From NCBI GenBank assembly GCA_021030905.1, contig JAGFMI010000006.1, positions 744,001-808,000 of the forward strand: a DNA stretch of 64,000 bases. The letters run 5' to 3'. Positions 10,211 through 22,675 of this stretch are shown piece after piece; position 1 is the first letter of the stretch; every line of letters begins with the position of its first letter. Source of the DNA: Pyrenula massariospora. Lineage: Eukaryota > Ascomycota > Eurotiomycetes > Pyrenulales > Pyrenulaceae. The notes under the pieces are model-generated. The model worked only from the letters and a program-made list of their open reading frames with translations. It did no database searches and had not been told where the DNA came from. The position numbers and the translations under genes were made by a program.

Positions 10211-13200
10211 ATGTCTGCGGGACCCGCATCTGACCAAGCTGACACCTCGGTGGATGATTTCCTTCGAACAATTTCGCAGCTGGGTGAAAAGCGAGAAAAG
10301 GAAGATCAGGAACGCACTCGTAAGTTGGAAGAGGAAATTCTGCAGGGTCGGAGAGAACGGCAGGCGCGCAGAGCCGGTAAGGAGCCTCCCCGCCAAACCT
10401 TCGAATCGTCGCGTCCTCGGCACAATACTGACTTTGACGCTGCGGATAGAGCGCGCGCGATCGATCGTCTCGTCGCCACGTGGTTCACCGTCTGCTACAT
10501 CCTCTGCGCAAGGAGAAGGTTCCCCAATTCAAACGAGCCCCCGTCGCCGTAATCAGCCTCCACACCGGGACTCAGATTCAACTTCTCATGGTGAGATGGC
10601 TACAACAAGCCAATTAGACCTAACTTCCCCCAGAAACTCGCTAAATTCCGCTGCTGTGCCTTCTCGTACCGCGACGCTTTCATGGCAGCGCCGACCAACG
10701 TCTCGAGATTCGGGCTCTCCTGAACGTCACTCACAATTAGGTCTACCAGAAACGCCAGCACTCACTCCTGCCCTATCACCAAGCCTGAAAGCACAGGATG
10801 AACCTTCGAGAAGTGAAATTGCACAGTCATTAGCCTCCAAAGATCCGTTGTGGTTCCGCCAAACACCTGATCGAGGAACTGGATCTGCTGCATATAGGAA
10901 AGGTCAGGAACAAGACGATGAAGCTATAAGAAACAATAACATTCGCTTGCCTGGCATGGCGCAAGATTCGGCATCCACTTCACCAGCTCGAGAAAACAAA
11001 GGAGACAAGATGACGACGGACCCAAGCTCCGCGCGGGGATCTGGAAGCTGGAATGATGGAATGTCTGGGTTGGCAGTGTCCGGAAACTCTGAGGGCTTAA
11101 AGTCACCACTACCTTTATCAAAATCACAAATCTTGGAAGCTCGAGACACAGATGCGGCCGGCGCTGGCGATTTCAACTCTGCCCGTTTAGCAATGTCCCC
11201 TTCTCAGGGTCGACTGTCTCCAGAGCGCCCTCCGTCTCCCACCAAGGGCCTCGGAGGCTTTGTGCAGAGTGCAATGTTGAAACGCTCGGATAGCGTTAAC
11301 AAGCGCTGGAATGTTCAGACCCCCCTTGGGCTGAGCAGAGCGGACTCTATTGCAAGCAATAGAAGCTCTGCGAACACAGCAAGGGGACCCAAAAGCCCCC
11401 AGAAGGACTCACATTTCATAGATTCTGCACAGAAAACCGCCCCAGCGCAGGATACAAGACCGAGCTCTAGCCACAGCAACAATACAGCCCAAGCCTCAAA
11501 TGAGCCGGTGATATTGAACGACAATGCACCACTCAATAAGGTTTCATACACGCAAGACGGCTTGCCAGATGTTGTCGACCAAAAAAATGCGCAAGGGTCC
11601 AATACGCTGCAAAATTCTTTGCCCGTGAGTCCTACCAAAACCATGGACCCTAAACGTTGGAGCCCGACGAAATCGAGCTGGCTTGAAAGTGCGCTCAACA
11701 AGCCAGACTCTCCCAGAGTCATGTCTCCCGCGGTGGAGCAGCCACCAAGCTGGAGGACAAGCCTTCAAAGAGCCAAAGAAGGGAAAGGCTCAGTTCATGC
11801 CAATGCCTCGATTTCGGCTTTTAAAGAAGTTTCAACACCAGGTCTTTTACGTTCACCACCGCTGGGAGCTCAAAGTCATCCTATGAGCACAAATGGCTCA
11901 CCACAAGAACTCAATAATTCAGGAGCGGTGGTTGCGAATAATCAAAGCAATGTATCTGAGGACTCGCTTGAAACCCGCTCGCGAAGTATGAAAAGAAGAG
12001 ACGGATCAGGGGTAGCACAACAAACTGTCCAAAACATTGAGCTGGGTATTGGGACTGATAGCACCGCTGCTACTGCACCAGAACCCAGTCATCAGCCCGA
12101 TTTAAAGACGGAAGCAGCGCAAATACAAACAGCTCCGTCTTCGAAAGTGTTCAAGAAACCGGAACCCCCTCAAAAACCTGATTTTCGAGGAAATCTGAAG
12201 TCACGCGAGATGACCGCGAGTCGGGGCTCTGCAGAGGATGCTGAGTTCAAGAAGGTGTTTGGGAGCCTTAAACGGACTGAAACGAAAAATTACGTTGCAC
12301 CTGACGAACTAAAACACAACATCCTTCGTGGAAAGGCAGGGCTGAATATTACCGGAGGCCCCAAAAGAACGCCGCGAGTCGACGAATTCAAAGAAAGTAT
12401 TCTCAAGCAAAAAGAAGCGATGAAAGCAGGCGGAGGAAGCATCAATAAAGAATCGACTCAGCGGCCGCCAGTCGCTGCAAGAAAACCTTCACCCGCAATT
12501 CCAGAAGCCCTTCAGAAGAAAGAGCAGTTGGGCAGATCGGCAAGCATTCGGAGTGACCATTCAACTTCCGAAGTGTTTGAGGATTCGGCGAGAAGCGTAA
12601 AATCTCCAGCATCGCGTACAAAGCCTTCGCCCTCAACAGCTCCAGCGAAGCAAGTTAGTAGTGGCAACGAAGATCAGAAATATCCATCACCTCTCTCTAA
12701 GAGCTCACCGCTCGATGAGAGCGCTACTCAAGCCAAAATCAGCAGAAATACTGGGGCTGATTCTGAGCCAATCTCCAGAGTGACGACAAACATCCATGAG
12801 ACCAAGCCTCAGCTCGAACAGTCGCTTTCCCTGCCAAAAACTATGACCCGTAGCCAGCCCAAAGGGGACTCTCAAGGTGGAAAACTCGCCAATCGCCTTA
12901 ACCCAGCCCTTGCTGGTTTGATCTCACGCGGTCCGCCACAGCCCACTCAACCAGCATCTAAAGCTGGTGCTCCTGTAGTTGATCTGTCTTCCACATCTCC
13001 AGAGACAGATTCCTCAGCACCAACTAAATCAGGAGATGCGCTAACTCATATGACCAAAGCAAGAGCTAAAGGCCCAAAGCGACGCCTGCCGAACACTGCT
13101 TCAAAGCCGACGGAAGACGTTGCGAACATTGAGTTCAAGCAACTTGCATCCCGGCAAACTAGTGAAGGTCTCGACACTCCAATACACAGGCTATCGATAC

Positions 13201-15237
13201 CGATATCGTTGCCTCAGGAAACGTTGTCTGGGTTAGAGGAACCAGGAGCTGTGACCAAAGACGTAAACGAAAAAGAGGATCGAGATAGAAGACGAGCGGC
13301 GCCGCCGGCACTTGCGTTGAAGCGTACTGAGGTCGATGTCCGTCAGGTTTTACCCGCCGCCAAAGAACACCAGGCGCAAGAAAGAGAGAAACCACCGATA
13401 GCTTCAAAGTCTCCTTCCCTGCGAGAGGTATCAGGCCCCTTGACTCCCAGGGCCATGAAACCATTGTCATCCAAACCTAAGATCCAATCTCCACCGCAAC
13501 GCAGGGAATCTTCATCACCCATACCATCTTCAGCGCTGGCAAATCGTAGCGAACCTGTCGACAAAGGGCCGACTTATTCTGTAGACAAACTCAACTCCGC
13601 GTCTCTCGGTCGCTCAAACATAGTCGCGGCTAGCATCGAAGACGATCGCAATGATTCTTTCGCAGCAGCGAACCATGATCCTAGTATACACTCCATCAAC
13701 AAGGTTCAGTCGTCTCCTGTGCTCAAGCCGATAAAAGGAGAATATGGGGCCCTTAAGTCGCACGATAGTATGCCAAATGGTGCTGAGACAAGCCCGACGC
13801 GAAAAGAACAGAATATGAAAGATTCAATATTCTCAACAACGGCTTCGAAACCAACTGGGCCACGAGCGCCAGCAACTACTGAGAAACGTTCGCTAGCTTC
13901 TACAGCGTCTTCACTCATTGACCTTCTATTCGAATCGAAACCGACTACAGAGGCAAAGGCAACTTTTGACACTGATAAAGTGCTTTCGTTGCAAAGTCGT
14001 CACGTCCAGTCACAAGCTCAGACTATCCAGGTACAAGTCTTTCAGATAGACTCCTCGGGCAAAAAGACCCCTATGCCGCCGTATAAGGAACACATCCTGT
14101 TTGAGGACGGTATGTATCTTTGCGTTTACACCTATCATCTACCCAACAAGCCAAACGATCGGATCTCCCAGGTGTTTCTCTGGGTTGGCGATGAAGTCTC
14201 GGAACCTACGCTTGAAGACGTACAGATCTTCTGTCGCAAAGTAGCTCGCGAGAGCAATGCGAAATTAGAGATCCTTAGACAAGGCAAAGAAACTCCTGTG
14301 TTCCTCCAAGCACTTAATGGCGTTCTAATTGTCCGCCGTAGCAGAGCTGAGGCGCTCTATATGCTAAGTACTAGGATGCATATGGGATATTTGGCCTTCG
14401 ACGAAGTTGATTTCCACCCCGATAGCCTCTGTTCCGGCTTTCCTTACCTTATAAACGCCAAATACGGGAAGCAATTACTCTGGAAAGGCAAAGGCAGCTC
14501 GGCTGACGAGTTAGGAATTGCACGGCTGATCGGTATGGATCTTGGTCTAACAGGTGAAATGGAAGAGATCGAGGAGGCTGCAGAACCTGCAGGTTTCTTC
14601 GAGAACTTCCCTCAGAACCAAGGAACCAAGAATATAACGCAAGCAAGGACCAGCAACATGACAGATCTTTGGGCAAAGAAATCTCGGTCTGTTGGGTACT
14701 GTGCAAGGCTATATTGTTTAAACGCTGAAGCCGAGAGGCCAACTTCTTCGGGATTCTTCTGGCCTAGGAGGAATTCTAGTCCGCCTAAAGATCGACAATT
14801 CTTAGCTGATATTGCGGAAGTGTCGCCTTTTGCACAGCGGGATATTGAACCTGGAAGCATCTACATTCTTGACGCCTTTTTCAAAATTTTTGTGTAAGTC
14901 TGATACTACGTTTTTCCTTGATTTTTACTCGCAATACCTGCAAGTATTCGTACTAAGATTACTTAGCATTGCAACGCCACAATCTCAGTCAAGATCTATC
15001 GCATTCATTACTGCCGTGCTCTTTGCGCAAGAGTATGCTATTCTTGCTACATCCATGCAGGACCGTCCTGCGGTCCCCGTCTGCAGGGTTTTTCTTCCCG
15101 TAGAGGGAGAAGGTGAGATGCTGCCGAAGGATTTCACGGACACGTTTCGAAAATGGGACTCCCGGCAAGATATCGCGATGAACAGATGGAAATCGTTTAC
15201 GATTGAAGAGATCATTGCGGCCTGCGAACAGGCCTGA
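10211..15237 (+). CDS. giant DUF4045 / gelsolin-repeat protein
   Basis: Three exons: 10211-10376, 10450-14893, 14967-15237, 1626 residues. Start ATG 10211 gives MSAGPASDQADTSVDDFL, then a charged helix RKLEEEILQGRRERQARRA typical of DUF4045; the splice (intron 10377-10449: GTAAGG, TACTGAC, GATAG) continues it as ERARSIVSSPRGSP in the long frame. Residues about 60-1230 are low-complexity Ser/Pro/Lys/Thr, probably disordered, with embedded conserved stretches such as FKKVFGSLKRTETKNYVAPD and DEFKESILKQKEAM. The C-terminal 380 residues look like villin/gelsolin repeats (for example DRISQVFLWVGDEVSE, EPGSIYILDAFFKIFV). Intron 2 (14894-14966) again fits in phase and leads to a fungal C-terminus ending KSFTIEEIIAACEQA. 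A role in actin or cortex organisation is inferred from the gelsolin fold only. An upstream in-frame extension from 10170 is not used because it is out of phase with the DUF4045 start. Confidence 0.87.
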
Positions 15238-16076
15238 TTTAGAGTTTTGGTTGCCGCATGGCCGGTGCTCAGAGCAGACTTTTCATTTCTTGTTTGCAAT
15301 TAGGGATTCGTGGCACGTTCCGCTACATTTTCGTCCATACTGCTGATTTAACCAAAGGGGGCCTGGTGTTAGATTGGAGAAAGTCATGCATCTAACGATC
15401 AGTTTAAAGCTTGAGCTACTGGACTAGGCCACCTTCGGCTTTGGACTGCTAGCTTGTGTGGATGTGTATTGCCATTTGGGCGCTGGGAAGACCATAATTT
15501 GCATGACCTGGCGCAACGAGTCTGACTTTGCTGTAGCTTTCGCTGAGTTCACCTCTTGTATTATAATCGCAGATCTACTGTAAAAAGGCTTTGACTTAGA
15601 TGCTTTTTTCGATATGTGAGTTTAGGATAAAAGTTCTCTTGCAAGTGTATAGCCTGCAAGAGATGAGTTCTAAGATCGTAAGTGTACGGCTCTCCTTACC
15701 GTTTTGTTTACATTAGCTCTAGCCCCTATCCCTGAAACGCCATGAGAGGGAGCACGACGAAAAGAAATGGATGTGCAATACACGATTTGTTGTATAAAAG
15801 GAGGAGCAAATACGTCTTCAGAAGACAGAATTCGAGGAACCTGAAACTAAACGTAAATATTCCCGGAATGATGGCTTCACTGTCTGCATTTAATCTATGT
15901 CAGGCTATTAATGTTATTATACAATGTATCTCATAAACCAAGTGTAGTACTCGCCGAGCCCCAGTCTTACCGTAATTACCGTAAGTCTCGGGACCGGAGA
16001 GAAGCGTCCTTATCCAATAACCAACGTGGGAAGAGTGAAAAGCTGGCTGCTGAAGACAGATCGAGCAAAGGTAGAC
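15238..16076. terminator. convergent intergenic region (3' ends)
   Basis: 839 bp between the convergent stop codons of the DUF4045-gelsolin gene (plus) and SWR1 (minus). It presumably holds both polyadenylation regions: A/T-rich with ATAAAA/TATTATAC-like tracts near 15560-15930. No gene is recognised. Confidence 0.45.
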
Positions 16077-19000
16077 TTATCTCACCCGCCGTGGAACTCG
16101 GTGCTCTAGGCCTTTCTTGGGAGCTTTCTTTGTCTTCTTCCTGCCGTCCATCAATGCGATCGGCTCGTCTTTCAGCAACCATTTCATCACCCTGATCAGG
16201 TAACCATCAATGTGGCCCTCTGCCTCGCCGACTTCCATTCCATCCCTCACAGCATCCAGCTCCCTGACAGCAAGATCATCCGCATGCAGTCCCAACGCGC
16301 CTCCCATTGGTGTTGACGGATCTCTCGGTGTCTTCGGAGTGGCGCTCTTGTCAGCATGCACGGATATCTTTTCGTCGAAATCGGCCTCGTCTGCATGTTG
16401 GACCTCCTTCTCTGCGACCCTTGCGGCGGCGGCGTCCTCACGATCTTCCACTTGGCTGAACGCAGCGCCGATTCCACCTTTCGCAGACCCAAAGACGCGG
16501 TCAAGGCCCGGGAGATGCTCATCACCGATAAGACTGTCATCACCAACCATATCGCGAACACTTAGCTTGTTGAAATAGTCAGTGGTAAACTCGCCTTCTT
16601 GGATGATAACGTCGTCTAGCATTCGCTTTTGGTTTGCTTTCTTAAGGATGTTGGATTCGATGGTGTGCTCAGATACGAAGCGGTAGATGTGCACATCACG
16701 TGTCTGACCGATCCGGTGGCAGCGATCTTGACACTGCTTGTCCATTGCAGGGTTCCAATCGAGGTCATAGAAAATGACCGTATCGGCGCCCGTCAAATTT
16801 ATACCAAGGCCGCCAGAGCGGGAAGAGAGAATAAAGGCCAAAATGCGGCTATCATTGTTGAATCGGTCTGTCAGCGCTTGTCGTTGTTCAACTTTTGTAG
16901 CGCCATCAAGGCGGAGATAACGGTGCCCGTGTATGTTGAGGAACTGTTCTAAAATGTCTAGAACTTTCGTCATCTGGGTGAAAATCAAGGCTCGATGACC
17001 ACCTGCTTGAAGTTGTCGTAGAAGTTTATCAAGCCTCTGTAGCTTACCGCAATCATACTGGAGGAGACGCTTGTCTGGAAATGCAATGGAGAGGCGGGTT
17101 TGAGCTTCATGATAAGGATTGGAGCGATCCGCTTGAGGAATTTCTTGTATCTTCGCTGTACAGGACTCTGTGAGCATCATGTTTGACATGTTGGGAGCAA
17201 CGACAGCGGGCGTGACACATGCAAATCTCTGTAGGATTGGATGGAGATTGAGAGCACGCTGATCTAGAGATGGTACGATGTCTAGTAAGGTAGAAGGCTG
17301 AAGTTCTTGCCAAGATTCGTGCTCGCTCAATGCAGTCGCATCTGGAGAGTGCAAGGTGCGATGGACTGCGTTTCTTAAGAGGTGTAAGAAACGCTGGCCG
17401 TAAATGGCGTGCTGTCTGTGTCGCTGGGATTCGAAGTAAAGGCATGTTTCCAATTCGGCCATTCTCGCCTGGCGTCCAACATTTTCTAATGACGCCAGCA
17501 CGTCTCGGATAGATGTTCCATTAAAGGGCATAGACCAATTGGCCCGAGCATGTTGCTCATGTCGAAGCTTCTGAAATTCGACGTAGGCCATCAACTTGCC
17601 GCTATCTAGAATTTCGATAGATGACCGATCATCATGAGATATTGGCGCAAGATGCAAGAAGTCAAAGTCAAGGACTTCTGAAGGATCTGCTTGGAGTAAC
17701 CTCCGTAGAACAAGGAGCTCTTTCGCCTCAAAATCTGCTGCAGCTGCTTTCGGCATCGCGAAGGATGTTGTGATCGGCCTGGTTTCGAAAAGGTCCGGGT
17801 GGTTACATACTTTGCGAAGCTGCATAAGACAATTCATTATCGACAGATAATTTCCGGATGCGAGTGTCTCTTTCGTTTGAGCTCGAGACATGAAACCGTC
17901 GTAGAGCTGCCGCTGACGTTTCGATAACCGGCACATCTCCACGTGCTCATATTTAGCCGGCATCTGTTTCTCAACATCCGCCTTTAGTCGTCTGAGCAAG
18001 TAAGGCCGCAAGACAGTTTGTAGCTGTAAGACCCGCTCTTTGTCCTGTTCATCCATACCTTCTCGACCATGTTCTAGGATACCGCTGGTAAACCTCCCAA
18101 ACATGCCCTTGAATTCTTCCAGACCAGTAAATGATTCGTCCGTATTGATGAAGAACAGGAGAGACCACAGCTCTGACAGATTGTTTTGTAGCGGCGTTCC
18201 GGTCAGCAAGAGCCGCGCACGAGTATTGAACCCAAGCAGAGCCTGCCACCGCTGGGACTGGAAATTCTTGATATTATGAGCCTCATCAAGGATCATGTAG
18301 TGCCATCGCCGTCGCCTGAATGGTTGTTGATCTTGTAGAACGAGTTGATAGGACGTGATACATACGTTCCACAGATCATCGTCCATCCAACCTCGCCGTT
18401 TCTGTTTCCGCTCTTCAATGGTGCCGTAGTAGGTCATGATCTTGAACCCTGGAAGAAACTTCTTGAACTCCATTTCCCAATTCAGCATGACGCTTGTTGG
18501 TACGACAATCAAATGAGGACCCCACACCTCGTGTTCAACAGCAAGATGCGCCAGTAGGGCAATGCTCTGAACAGTTTTGCCAAGACCCATTTCATCAGCA
18601 AGAATGCCATTGTGTCCCTTTTCATAAAGCCGTACGAGCCAGTCAAGGCCGTCATGCTGATATTCTCGAAGGTTCGCCCTCAGGAGCGAAGGAATACGTA
18701 CCCTATCATCGTGAGAAGACTTTGAAGATTTGGCTTCATCCATAATCGCTGCTATCGTTGTGGAAGAGTCCACGTCTTGATCAACATTTGCAGGATGTTC
18801 AATGGAGGGATTCCTTGCCTTTACCATGTTTTCCGTGTGATCTCGGATGTGAGTGTCGTCGATTTGCAAGGTTTTCTGGCTAACGTTGTCCTGAATCGCA
18901 CGTTCTACAACATTTTCTCGTTGATCTGCTTCGTAGAAACCTAACAATGACTCTTTCGGGTCAGCGCGCGACTCATCATCGTCATCATTAGAATCGTTGT

Positions 19001-20821
19001 TGTCGGTGTTCGTCACTTCAACGGATTCATCGCTACTCATTTCACTTGCCAGATACTTTTCGGAGCGTATTTCGAAATCAGAATCACTGAAATCGGACGG
19101 CTCCTTTGCTTTGACCTCAGTATCCTCAGCTGCAGGAGTCTGGTCCAGTAACGACGCGTATTTCATCTGGAGCTCATCGGCAGTGAGATTTTGGTCATCA
19201 TCGGCAGTCTCCGGCTCTGAAGTACCGCTGTCGTTGCTGGACATGTTGCTTTCATCGTCGCTAGAATCGAGAGACCTGCTAGACGCATTACTTAACTGGC
19301 TATCGCTGCTGTTTCCATCCTCATCTTCTGTTTTCGACTGCCTGAATTCTAGCATTTTGGTGTGGTGGTCAACGAGGCGGTCGAGATGTTCCTTGCCTCT
19401 CGCGCGTTGGTCTTCCTCCCAGTCAGCAAGAAGCAAGCTTCTCACTTCGGCAGTGACAGAAGCCCATTGTTTTTGAAGGTCACGCATTAGCCGCTTGTAA
19501 CGTATCATCTGGAAATCTCGCTGTTCTTTTTCTAGCATTTCCTTCGTGATTGCTGCATGGGGTTCCACCAATCGCCTCAACTTCTGCAGATGAAAGTGAA
19601 GAGGATGATCTAGGGCCTGCGTCGCCAATCTTTTCGCCTGTGCCCTATGCCTACGGACTTCCATTTCTTGCAAGTGCCTGAGATGGACGGCATGAGCGAC
19701 AAGGTGCTGATAGTGGCCGTATTGTGGCAGTGGTTCCTCTGGTAGCGTTTTAGCCAATTCGTGTTTTTCAGGCCCAACAAACTTCTCATCAGTGAGAAGC
19801 CCGCCGGGGCGTTGCGCCATCATAACATGAAATCTTTCTCCCGCCTTCTCTTCTACAATATTGCTGGTCCAAAAGCCCTGTCCTGCCCGTGGCTCTATCT
19901 GATCTTTATCCAGCCATTCTCGAAAGGACGCAAAATGCCTTCTGGATACTACGTGCTCAGGATGTTGTATTGCCACAGTTGGCATTTTGACGTTCAGTCT
20001 TATCTTTTGTAACCTAGGAGTCGGCTTCGATGGTGTTGTGGATCCCATCGTGGTCTGGGTAGGGGAATGCCCAGCGTTCAGAACATCTCCGTTAGGTCGA
20101 CTAACTTTAGGAGAGCCAGTTTCGCCCTGGTATGCCCTGGGCTGGTGTTCTGGCGACATGTCAGGGGTAGAGAAGTGCTTTTTAGAGCTTTTGTGGTTCA
20201 CATTCGGCTGTTTCCATTCACCAGGTAGTGATCCTCGCCTAACGTCAATCCCATTTTTCAGTGACAATTTGGAATTGATAGGGTCACGCTCAGCATCTCT
20301 TCCGCCGCGCGGCTGTGTTTTGCCTGACGATGGAGGTCGACCTCGGGTCAACCCGTGCTGCACGGGAGATGGCCGACCTGACTGGCCCACAAATGACTTG
20401 TGGAGTTGCTTGACTTTACCATTGCTGACTTTGTGTAGCGCAGCGCGCGTCCGCCTCTTGTCCGAGTGAGGTTGTAGATCAAGCGGGAGCACATTGGTTC
20501 TGGAGGATTTCCGTCTTCCATCTTCAACGAACGACGTAGGCCCATCGGCTGCGATCTTTTTCCACGGTGGCGATTCTGGGCGAAATTTGGTCTTAGAATT
20601 AGGATTGGATTCGTTGATCTTGCGCTTTTTGAGAGGAGGTTCGTCAGAATGGCCATTTGTAAGGGTTTCATTGTGGGTTGGCGAAAGTGACAAGCGAGGC
20701 TCTACTTTTATTCGTCAGATAGAGGGTCATGAAGAAACTTAGAAGTGTTTGACAAACCATGAATGTGCGCGGTGGATGGAATATCGATGTTTCCCGAAGT
20801 TTCAACTGGATGCCCGCTCAT
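16077..20821 (-). CDS. SWR1: SWR1-type Snf2 ATPase (H2A.Z-depositing remodeller)
   Basis: Catalytic subunit of the SWR1 complex, which exchanges H2A for H2A.Z in nucleosomes. The main exon (20701-16077) begins without an ATG: an in-frame TGA lies just upstream of the long frame and the first internal Met is about 175 codons in. A short upstream exon, 20821-20758, starts with ATG (MSGHPVETSGNIDIPSTAHI) and joins through a 56-bp intron (GTTTGT, CTGAC, GTAG) in phase, giving 1562 residues. Features: a basic N-terminus with RPESPPWKKIAADGPTSF, an HSA-type helical region, long acidic Asp/Glu/Ser tracts, helicase motif I DEMGLGKT (about residue 724), DEAH (about 825), TGTPLQNN, a large insertion between the ATPase lobes as in INO80/SWR1 enzymes, and the second lobe with LIFTQMTKVLDILEQFL and DRCHRIGQTRDVHIYRF. 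The insertion and HSA region argue for SWR1; INO80 is the main alternative and is less likely by N-terminus. Confidence 0.92.
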
Positions 20822-21305
20822 TTCTTTCGCATGTTGAGGTACGCCTGTTGGGGCGCCGACCTTTCCAACCTAGCAACACAAAACGCCCCGCTGACGGATG
20901 GAGAAAACTGTATGAAATTGGCATCAAGAGAATCGTTAGATCCTGAGTATTCTTCACAGAAAGTTTCAGCTTGCTAGCGGCATTGGTTGCCCACTGAGAA
21001 ACAAAAATAGGTGGAAAGTGGTGGTGACTAGTGAGGAATTTTGTCTTCGGCGCGCCATCGGAATAAGAGGCGACGCCAAGGCCTGGCCTCCACCTTCGAC
21101 TCGACGGCTCACTCCATGTCAGTCTCGAGCTATTATCACCCGTACACCACTTCAATCACCTTCGCCAGTGCTGCTCTAAGAGGCGACTCTTATTCACTAG
21201 CTACACAAGATTTTCCGCTTTTGTGGCGCTCCTCTGGCTGGGCTATGAAGATCCACAACACCTCTTAATTCACTCCCTCACTCTACGACCCTTTCTAATT
21301 TCGGG
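20822..21305. promoter_or_regulatory. divergent promoter region, SWR1 / NDUFB8
   Basis: 484 bp between two divergent start codons (using the upstream SWR1 exon). No motif can be named with confidence. No repeats or RNA genes. Confidence 0.5.
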
Positions 21306-21872
21306 ATGTTGAGTACGCGGGCTTTTGCCATTGCGCGGCTGGCGAGGCCAATCCGTCCTCGAATCTCGCTCGGAAAGGCGTGTTTTTCTCAGGCAACAGC
21401 TCGCCGAGCCGAAGCCGATGATGATGACCCTGAAATGGTGAGTACCAAAGTATGACTCCAAGTGGCTAGCTAAGCGTATAGAATGGCGGCTACATCAATC
21501 CTCCACCCATCAAACGACAGCATCGAGACCCTTATGGCGACTGGTGGGATAAACAAGAGCGGCGGAACTTTGGAGAACCACTGCATGAAGATAATGATAT
21601 CTTGGGCATATTCTCGTTGTACGATTATCGACATATGACTACTGGTCAGGGCTTGATGATGTGGGCTGGCTTCATCTCTATGATACTAGGCTTGAGTGGT
21701 GTGGTATATGCGTTTTATCCGGATCGTCCAAGCGCACCTAGAGAATTTGAAGACGGGTTAGAACACGAACTGGGAGGGCCTCATGCATTGAGAGTGAGCA
21801 AGCTGTCTCCGTCTCCAACCTGATAGCGTAACTGAACCATTGCAGGCGGCGAAAAAGGGAGATCCGATATAA
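21306..21872 (+). CDS. NADH:ubiquinone oxidoreductase subunit NDUFB8 (complex I ASHI-type)
   Basis: Accessory subunit of the membrane arm of mitochondrial complex I. Exons 21306-21437, 21482-21793 and 21846-21872 give 156 residues; the introns are 44 and 52 bp, and the last exon codes only AAKKGDPI. The N-terminal 35 residues (MLSTRAFAIARLARPIRPR) are Arg/Ala-rich without acidic residues, a typical mitochondrial presequence. The mature part has the family signature NGGYINPPPIKRQHRDPY, then DWWDKQERRNFGEPLHEDND, one transmembrane segment (MMWAGFISMILGLSGVVYAF), and the trailing YPDRPSAPREF...ELGGP motif. It shares its promoter region with SWR1. Confidence 0.93.
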
Positions 21873-22675
21873 ACATGTGTCACAATTTACATGTCCACAG
21901 CCCTGCTGTTTGGAAAGCGGCAATTCAAAGTTCGTCGAATGGAGGGCTTCATTGCTTGTCTAGCTTGACCAAATTCGAGCTTGAAGCCTTCTCTCCTTGC
22001 ATGTCGAATGTTCGGGAGGACGCGCATAAGGAAGTGTCTTACACATGAATATCAGATTCGTGGGCTGGGTTTCATGATTGAGCTTTGCTTCGGCGGTACC
22101 ATCGTCAGACACCTCCACTTTTCCAACGCCCAACTGGATGCTGTTGATCTTCATAGTGTATCCATTTAGAGATTAGATACCCAAAGACCAACCTCCAGAA
22201 CCTTGGACGTTTATTTTTGGTGAAGTGGAGAACGTAGACCGAGGTTCAATCGCGCACTGAGGAAGAGCACGATATGATGAGGCACCTCGCTGAAATCAGA
22301 CAGTCCATATGAGCTGCTATTCCCGTTCGCTGTATTTCATGGCTGCGGAGCTTCTTGGCATATCTGATACAGATTTGCGGAATCACGGGGCTTCTCCGCT
22401 CTCATCTCCAAAAGGGCCTCCGACCATTTGCGGACCCTCCCTCAACAAAACCCTCACAATACCCCCTGCATCTGCGAAACGACAGAGACACTTCGATTAA
22501 CACCAAGCACGAGGATCTGACACTAGAAGCTTCGAGGCTCTGGTATACTCAGCTACAAGCAAGCAACTGATGCTGGCTTCGTGCGCTTTCGTTGTCTTCC
22601 AATGCCACGTCCCTGCGCCGCCAACTACTTCCCCTCTCTTCAAAGTGACCGCTTCTTCAACCGTTTGAGAACCCC
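21873..22675. other. intergenic: NDUFB8 3' flank / promoter of MUN-C2 gene
   Basis: About 800 bp between two plus-strand genes. Short frames near 22309-22570 lack family features. A pyrimidine-rich stretch directly before 22676 fits a fungal 5' leader. Confidence 0.45.

Noticed and set aside
10324-10376. GTAAGT-like donor within the DUF4045 exon (CGTAAGTTGG)
   Set aside because: Using it would delete the conserved RKLEEEILQGRRERQ helix; the later donor at 10377 preserves it.
11315-11722. minus-strand frame inside the DUF4045-gelsolin gene
   Set aside because: Antisense shadow of the Ser/Pro/Lys-rich codons of the real gene; no independent features.
18997-19476. 159-codon plus-strand frame antisense to SWR1
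   Set aside because: Mirrors the acidic Asp/Glu/Ser tract of SWR1; its Ser/Leu-rich sequence is the expected complement.
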